Shown piece after piece: positions 60,401-64,000 of a DNA stretch of 64,000 nt. Within the stretch, counting starts at the first letter, position 1; every line of letters begins with the position of its first letter. Source of the stretch: Candidatus Wallbacteria bacterium (lineage in GTDB: Bacteria; Muiribacteriota; JAQTZZ01); assembly GCA_028687545.1 (NCBI GenBank), contig JAQTZZ010000011.1:1-64000 (forward strand), written 5' to 3'. Under the pieces are notes generated by a model. It saw nothing but the letters and a program-made list of their open reading frames with translations. It was not told where the DNA came from and did not search any database. The position numbers and the translations under genes were made by a program.

Positions 60401-61055
60401 AGACCTGGTCAGAGAAAACCATCTTGCGGAGAATACTGATAGTCCGCTTGACGCCGTATCTCTGCAAGGCCTTGGCGGCATTTGCCAGTACACGATTGTC
60501 CGGATCATGGAGCATGGGTATCACGAGATTAAGGCACTCTTCAGTACCGATGAATTCCAGACCCTCGATGGCATTGGCTCTCACCCTGCTGTCAGGATCA
60601 TTGAGATATCTGGAAATACTTTCTATGTCATGTTCATCGCCTAGAAATCCCAGGGCTTTCACACCTGTAGCAATCACGAAGCGATCTTTCTCATTGTTCA
60701 GCAGTTCCCTGATCTCATCGACCACTTCGATTTCCTTATAATAATTCGCATACTGCAGCGCTTTGATCCGCCGCTGTGCATCATCGCTGCGCAACAGCTT
60801 GATGAAGATCTCATAGTCAAAGTTTGAAAGCTTGATCATGCTTTCTTCAGTCTCAGTGCCTTCAAGCCTTTCATGAATTATATTGAGAGCCTTTTTAGCC
60901 AGATATTTGACACGGACATTCTTCTCGCTGACAATCAGGTCTTTGAGGGTTTCGATGGCACCCTTGGCTTCCTTGGCGAATTCCATGATGGCTTCACGTT
61001 GCGTGTCTTCCGAACCGGTCTCCATCTGCAGAATCAGTTCTTCAATATCGGCCAT
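57423..61055 (-). CDS. Large HEAT protein with a novel C-terminal repeat
   Basis: A 1210-residue cytoplasmic protein. Residues 1-270 are HEAT repeats (YLNDPDSRVRANAIEGLEFI, MLHDPDNRVLANAAKALQRY). Residues ~300-720 are low-complexity, rich in Glu, Pro, Ser and Thr, with APAAKPAPAAKP repeats. From about 770 to the end at least five units of about 45-60 residues recur, each with a helix ending in AEMEQ- or GEMEQ-type sequence and then FGD-I/V-x-LDxF followed by an acidic word such as MVDDKT. Shorter LDGLMIDLTEKE, LDNFVLDFNPDE and LDDFEIEIDE copies also occur. I know no family with this repeat. A scaffold is inferred. A strong promoter precedes it. Confidence 0.75.
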   Translation of the reverse strand: MADIEELILQMETGSEDTQREAIMEFAKEAKGAIETLKDLIVSEKNVRVKYLAKKALNIIHERLEGTETEESMIKLSNFDYEIFIKLLRSDDAQRRIKALQYANYYKEIEVVDEIRELLNNEKDRFVIATGVKALGFLGDEHDIESISRYLNDPDSRVRANAIEGLEFIGTEECLNLVIPMLHDPDNRVLANAAKALQRYGVKRTISILRKMVFSDQVWMKDSALFALSRIKWQESIPLLVDATEVADEDTKKKAREILKNLVVKYGADAVRLVRECRGGKKKPLEETPAEKDEMMEATKIFVTAHKAPSVSNVEQDQLLKKLNELEQKIEELSRKDTATAPDQKSGQIPRQELPVSAEPDVTEAVEAAIETVEKVPEKKGLWSRLSNSFGKSGKEKTAKPEESMIEEVTPAVETPLTQPGPESSEKVEKEEIVPPQILEMAIPQSAEEIPQPQIEERISFSDASPKAAEISMEQAPSLESPASAEPAMIDTPEPPALIPLDETPLQTVPEVPVSLDTTVEVKAVSVEENPDTSKTDSGAYLSFDVQATTTSNETQSIDESSQVELKPDILSFSLDVEPTMQPSELPAAISSKPELSPAPFAEEPLKLDDSEAATEESDLLKGVDLSGPDSSETLDDILVQVKKGVAKAEKATAAAKPAPAAKPAPAAKPVPAAQPKPAVTPQEKPKDGLKSAKNEENRNFLKEILIPHSHENKGVVEPPETSREEKILPDSPRIPGLERTISLQDMMREAEGKSGIKLKAPEISKPKQEEKTIQEPPEPVKADSPEISLDGLMIDLTEKEPEPEKKIEVSLDNFVLDFNPDETGKEKKPEKKNDEIIQNPFPQGPSVMTTAEFNQKKDKEDRQIKEQLAEMEQASNKEFGDIKLDQFKPDLSQIRKPEAVPLKKESPKILSGVELQQRKTEVDDILKAKAAEMEKAMEQQFGDVKLDQFMVDDKTIKQNREKKSAKTILDDPSKVREAEQELEAKRLSQVAEMEAAAAQQFGDVQINDFLVADKMSSGKGSETREFKNMDAASFDKMKQQEEELRMAKVGEMEQSLNNQLGEAALLDFMVDEKTLAEKKSDSPAKTGDNFKVLSADELSLENDRQDKLRLENVSRMEQSSAVDFGGIQLDGLIIDPKEVEKKRKSEKKESLLEIAAKALAEETDGADQFIITEKKPAPKATIAQKIDKKADNEIILDDFEIEIDEPKKK

Positions 61056-61115
61056 GATTACCTCTCACAGGTTAGATACTGCTGGACTGTATTTTAAAAT
61101 ATTCTGTCACTATGA

Positions 61116-61143
61116 ATTATAGCACAGACACGCACCCGGTCAA
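61116..61143 (-). promoter_or_regulatory. Promoter of the large HEAT gene
   Basis: On the minus strand TTGACC (61143 to 61138) and a perfect TATAAT (61121 to 61116) are separated by 16 bases, 60 bases before the ATG at 61055. The gene upstream ends at 61154, so the HEAT gene is a separate unit. Confidence 0.65.
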
Positions 61144-61153
61144 AAATCGAAGA

Positions 61154-62671
61154 TCATTCTACAGATCCGGCGGAAACGAAAAACAGTCTGTAAGGTCTTG
61201 CGAACTTAACTTTCAAATCAGTGCCGAAGTCGAACAGACTGTTCAAAAACATCAAAGTTCCGGGCCTGATGTCCAGATCTTCCCTGAAGGAATTTTTCAA
61301 GTCCTTGCCAGAAACGATCAGCGGTCTGGAAATCTCAATCTCATACCTCCCGGCTGGAAAAATGCCGGCAGAAACCTTCTCCGACAAATCAATTTTGGGA
61401 TCAGAGGGATAGTAACAAAGCCTGAATTCCACATTGAATTCAGAGCCAATCACATCTCCATAAAGGCAATAAGGATCATAAAAGGTGCGTCCCGGTTCTT
61501 TCCTGATCTCGGAGATCGTTGCCAGATTAAGAAAATTTCCACTTTCGTCCTGCCTGATCATGATGTTGTAATAATTCTCAGGAGTCATCGGAATGAAATC
61601 CCCGGTCGTACAGAATTTATTCAAAAAAATACTGCGGTCGAACAGCCACATGCCTCTGCACCGGCCGGGGTTATACTGCCAGTAATCCAGCGAGGCGTCG
61701 TCCCCCCGCGCCAGCTGATCGAAAAAAGCCGATTCGGCAAAAAAGAAATCCAGCGCAAAGACTCCGCTGCCCGGGTCAGCTCTGACCAGCCCGGGCTCCC
61801 TTCCATTAAAATCCGCATAGAGCCGCGGGAAAAAATATTCAGGCAGTTGCGACAGCATCAATTCACCGCTGTCTGTCAGCCTGTAAAATTCATAGTAAGC
61901 TCCTGTGTTTTCCTTCTGCTCCCAGATCAGTGAGAGGTACAGGTTTACCCCATCGCTGCAGGCAGCAAGTTCGCTGCCTGGAAACGGGCCGGTCTTCCTG
62001 ATTTTTCTCCTGCAGCTCCAGCCCGGATCGTTCAGTCTGCCGTCGATCGTGATTGAACCTGGCGGGACATCCACTACCTGAAGCTGAATCGGTTCGGGAG
62101 GTGTGAAATCGGTTTTCTTACAGGAGACCTTGGATTCCACTGTCTGATAAAATTTAAAATAATCAGGATATGCCGACATCAGATTGCTCATCTTCTGGCT
62201 GACAGAATCCTGCAAGGGGTATAGACCGAAATTATTCCGTAAAGCCATTTCCAGTCCAACCTGCTGTTCCAGAAATTCCCGCACCCGGTCAAGAAAAACC
62301 TTTGGATTTCTGGCTTCCTCTTCAGTTTCCCGAATTCTGGACAGGGTACTGTTCAGTGTAACTTCCAGCGACGCATATTTTTCCAGACTGGTCTTCAACT
62401 CTGTGATCCGTTCCTGAAACTGGCGGAACATTTCAGAAACCGGCATTCTGCTGATTTCATTCAACGATCCGTGATTGTCCAGCTTGAGCGAACTGTCATC
62501 AAAAGATTTGAGAGTACCTCCCTCGAAGGTATCTCCAATCCGGAGTTTCACAAGTGTCTGGGATTTGATATCGTAAACGAGAGCTTTACTCTCTTCCGGA
62601 CCGAGATAAATTACTGCAGCACGGGCTGCCAGAGCGGAAAAAAACAACATCAGTAAAAAAAGATTCTTCAT
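61154..62671 (-). CDS. Exported protein with coiled coil and CBM9/DOMON-like domain
   Basis: A 505-residue protein with a signal peptide (MKNLFLLMLFFSALAARAA). Residues ~75-125 are helical and may form a coiled coil (RQFQERITELKTSLEKYA). From about 205 a beta domain resembles the CBM9-like/DOMON fold, starting ITIDGRLNDPGWSCRRKI and continuing ELAACSDGVNLYLSLIWEQK. Such folds bind sugars or haem; here the ligand is unknown. It overlaps the aminotransferase gene by four bases and ends the operon. Confidence 0.65.
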   Translation of the reverse strand: MKNLFLLMLFFSALAARAAVIYLGPEESKALVYDIKSQTLVKLRIGDTFEGGTLKSFDDSSLKLDNHGSLNEISRMPVSEMFRQFQERITELKTSLEKYASLEVTLNSTLSRIRETEEEARNPKVFLDRVREFLEQQVGLEMALRNNFGLYPLQDSVSQKMSNLMSAYPDYFKFYQTVESKVSCKKTDFTPPEPIQLQVVDVPPGSITIDGRLNDPGWSCRRKIRKTGPFPGSELAACSDGVNLYLSLIWEQKENTGAYYEFYRLTDSGELMLSQLPEYFFPRLYADFNGREPGLVRADPGSGVFALDFFFAESAFFDQLARGDDASLDYWQYNPGRCRGMWLFDRSIFLNKFCTTGDFIPMTPENYYNIMIRQDESGNFLNLATISEIRKEPGRTFYDPYCLYGDVIGSEFNVEFRLCYYPSDPKIDLSEKVSAGIFPAGRYEIEISRPLIVSGKDLKNSFREDLDIRPGTLMFLNSLFDFGTDLKVKFARPYRLFFVSAGSVE

Positions 62672-63819
62672 TTTTTCAAGAAAACACGGATTTTTTTCAG
62701 TATATATTCAATATCATCTTTCGTCAACTGCGGGTAAAGCGGAAGGTAAACGCTTTTCAGCTTACCAGAGGCTCTATAGTCAGTCCCGCAGAAATCAAAC
62801 CTGTTGTCGATTCCGCGGGACAATAAAAATCTGGCGAGCTTTTCTTCCATCATCAGCTGATAGAAAAGGTAATTCGGCCTGGAACCTCCCGTTTCAGGGG
62901 GTAATTCCATCCCGAGCTCAGACAGGCCCTTCTTCAGTTGTTCCGAGAGCATCCGCCGCTTCCGCGTGGCATCATCGCAACGGTCGAGCTGCTTTTTCAA
63001 GAGAAAAGTGTTGAAATGGCTCATGCGCATCATGTCCGGAGCACTGAACGACGACTCGTCTTCAAAAAAACAACGCTCCAGATAATTCCTGCAAAAAAGA
63101 TTCAGCAGGGAGAAGATCGGGAATACAGTCAGAGCATATACAGAAGGCAGTGTGAAAAACCATTCCAGCATTCCGGGCCATAATTGTCCGCAGGATTCGT
63201 CGCGTTCAAGATTCTCATAGTCTTCGAGCAGAATCGGCCTTCCCTCACCCAGGACCAGCGCTCCGCCTCCGAAAGCCGGGAGATGCTTTCCGGTTCCAAA
63301 CGAATAAAGGGAAAAATCCGCGTAAGTAGAAAGAGCCGCTCCGTCCAGAGTGCTGCCAAAGCTGTGCACATTGTCCAGGATCAAGGTAATCCCACGATCC
63401 CTGCAGATTGCTGAGATGCTCCGCAGATCCGGGCAGCGCGAGAAGAGATTCAGACAGATCAGAGCCCTGCAGCTTTGATCGATCTGAGCATCAAGGGCAT
63501 CAGAATTCAACAGAAAATCTTTCCCGACCGGCACCCTTTTCACTCTAAAGCCCTGATTTTCAAGGATTTTCCTGTAAACATAAAAATCATACTCAGGAAT
63601 CAGGAAGACACTTTCGGCCGGAAAATCCAGCTTTTTCAGGAGATACTGGAAAGCCCCCCGGGCTGAAGAAAAAAGCAGCACCCTCCCTGAAGCGTTCCGT
63701 CTGGCAAACTCTTCAGAAACCTGAATTCCCAGCCTGCATCTTTCCGAATCAGGGATAAGCAGCCATTGGGCCAGCCAAAGCAGTGAAAACTCAAACCTGT
63801 GCCTGGGAATGATCTTCAT
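62668..63819 (-). CDS. DegT/DnrJ/EryC1/StrS-type aminotransferase-like protein
   Basis: A 383-residue fold-type I PLP protein of the sugar aminotransferase family. Seen: LFSSARGAFQYLLKKLDFP, VFLIPEYDFYVYRKILEN, ILDNVHSFGSTLDG, SLYSFGTGKHLPAFGGGALV with the expected PLP lysine, and a C-terminal half with YLPLYPQLTKDDIEYIL. These enzymes put amino groups on nucleotide sugars for surface glycans or antibiotics. The usual GxHGA-like and histidine residues are partly changed, so activity is not certain. It overlaps the GTPase gene upstream and the CBM9-like gene downstream by four bases each. Confidence 0.8.
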   Translation of the reverse strand: MKIIPRHRFEFSLLWLAQWLLIPDSERCRLGIQVSEEFARRNASGRVLLFSSARGAFQYLLKKLDFPAESVFLIPEYDFYVYRKILENQGFRVKRVPVGKDFLLNSDALDAQIDQSCRALICLNLFSRCPDLRSISAICRDRGITLILDNVHSFGSTLDGAALSTYADFSLYSFGTGKHLPAFGGGALVLGEGRPILLEDYENLERDESCGQLWPGMLEWFFTLPSVYALTVFPIFSLLNLFCRNYLERCFFEDESSFSAPDMMRMSHFNTFLLKKQLDRCDDATRKRRMLSEQLKKGLSELGMELPPETGGSRPNYLFYQLMMEEKLARFLLSRGIDNRFDFCGTDYRASGKLKSVYLPLYPQLTKDDIEYILKKIRVFLKK

Positions 63820-64000
63820 TGAGGCTTTTTCAATTCGTCCAGAATCGCGGCAGCCAGCTGATCCCGACCTGAGTGCTTCAGGACCGAGCAGAGGGAAAAT
63901 TGTTCGTCAGGAAAAGCCTTGATTATCCTTGAAGTAACTTTCTGCAGCTCATTTTTAGGGATTTTATCGATCTTATTAAGTACCAGGAAAAGTTTCCGCC
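63816..64000 (-). CDS. C-terminal end of a small GTPase (EngB/Era-like), start beyond the window
   Basis: The last 61 residues of a Ras-like GTPase. FLVLNKIDKIPKNELQK holds the NKxD guanine-specificity motif, and LCSVLKHSGRDQLAAAILDE looks like the G5 region and the final helix. It ends soon after G5, which fits the EngB/YsxC ribosome-assembly family better than Era or Der, which have further domains. The stop overlaps the next start (ATGA). The family choice is tentative because only the end is visible. Confidence 0.6.
   Translation of the reverse strand, partial: RKLFLVLNKIDKIPKNELQKVTSRIIKAFPDEQFSLCSVLKHSGRDQLAAAILDELKKPQ

Noticed and set aside
59857-60741. 294-codon plus-strand frame
   Set aside because: Antisense to the HEAT repeats; very Ser-rich, as expected from the complement of Glu/Arg-rich codons.
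1-64000. tRNA or rRNA genes
   Set aside because: I looked for T-loop GGTTCGA-type words with matching stems and for conserved rRNA words and found none convincing.

Overview
The window looks like chromosomal DNA from an uncultured, Gram-negative-type bacterium. Support for an outer envelope: several secreted proteins with cleavable signal peptides, one small protein ending in the C-terminal Phe of outer-membrane barrels, and paired retraction ATPases of type IV pili. Most of it is roughly 45-50% G+C by eye. The many TPR and HEAT repeat proteins and odd domain fusions suggest a poorly sampled phylum, but nothing here fixes the taxonomy and there is no rRNA or tRNA gene that I can see.

Layout. 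(1) 1-4255: the 5' part of a CoA-transferase subunit, divergent from a compact peptidoglycan operon murF-mraY-murD that lacks the rest of the dcw cluster. (2) 4459-18973: a defence island, all on the minus strand. It holds a Schlafen/AlbA-type ATPase, a YhcG-family nuclease, a truncated copy of the AlbA gene, a DarT-DarG DNA ADP-ribosylation toxin-antitoxin pair, and a tightly overlapped seven-gene operon hsdM-hsdS-ptuA-ptuB-hsdR-65 aa protein-PD-(D/E)XK nuclease. In that operon a Septu-like ATPase/HNH pair sits inside a type I restriction-modification system, on visibly A+T-richer DNA. A short three-way-junction RNA candidate with a strong extended -10 promoter lies between DarT and the operon's end. 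(3) 19338-24891: RadC, a TipA-like MerR regulator with a textbook 19-bp-spacer promoter, an STN-like membrane protein, an M20 peptidase and adenosine deaminase. (4) 25153-38254: secreted TPR protein, stand-alone carbamoyltransferase domain, TPR/triple cold-shock fusion, CBS/HutP-like fusion, YacL-like PIN-TRAM protein, large TPR protein, and an operon of a glucan-related secreted protein with a receiver-histidine kinase and an NtrC-type activator. (5) 38441-45447: PilU-like and PilT ATPases flanking a subtilase/phospholipase-like fusion, then GIY-YIG and DUF502 proteins. (6) 45551-50593: an overlapping operon of aminotransferase, nitroreductase, DUF523, CPBP protease, NadA and VanW. (7) 50778-64000: MurJ, HEAT proteins, a cobalamin-type radical SAM protein divergent from a RiPP-like peptide with a double-glycine leader, a 1210-residue HEAT protein with a C-terminal repeat I do not recognise, a CBM9-like secreted protein, a DegT-type aminotransferase and the end of a small GTPase.

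How the parts fit. The defence genes are arranged so that modification (hsdM, hsdS) is made before the Septu-like and restriction parts. Type IV pilus retraction ATPases, a two-component system and a secreted glucan-type protein lie together, which fits surface motility and its regulation. The HEAT, TPR and cold-shock fusions look lineage-specific. All G+C statements are hand counts on single 60-base lines, and all family assignments come from motif recognition without database searches.
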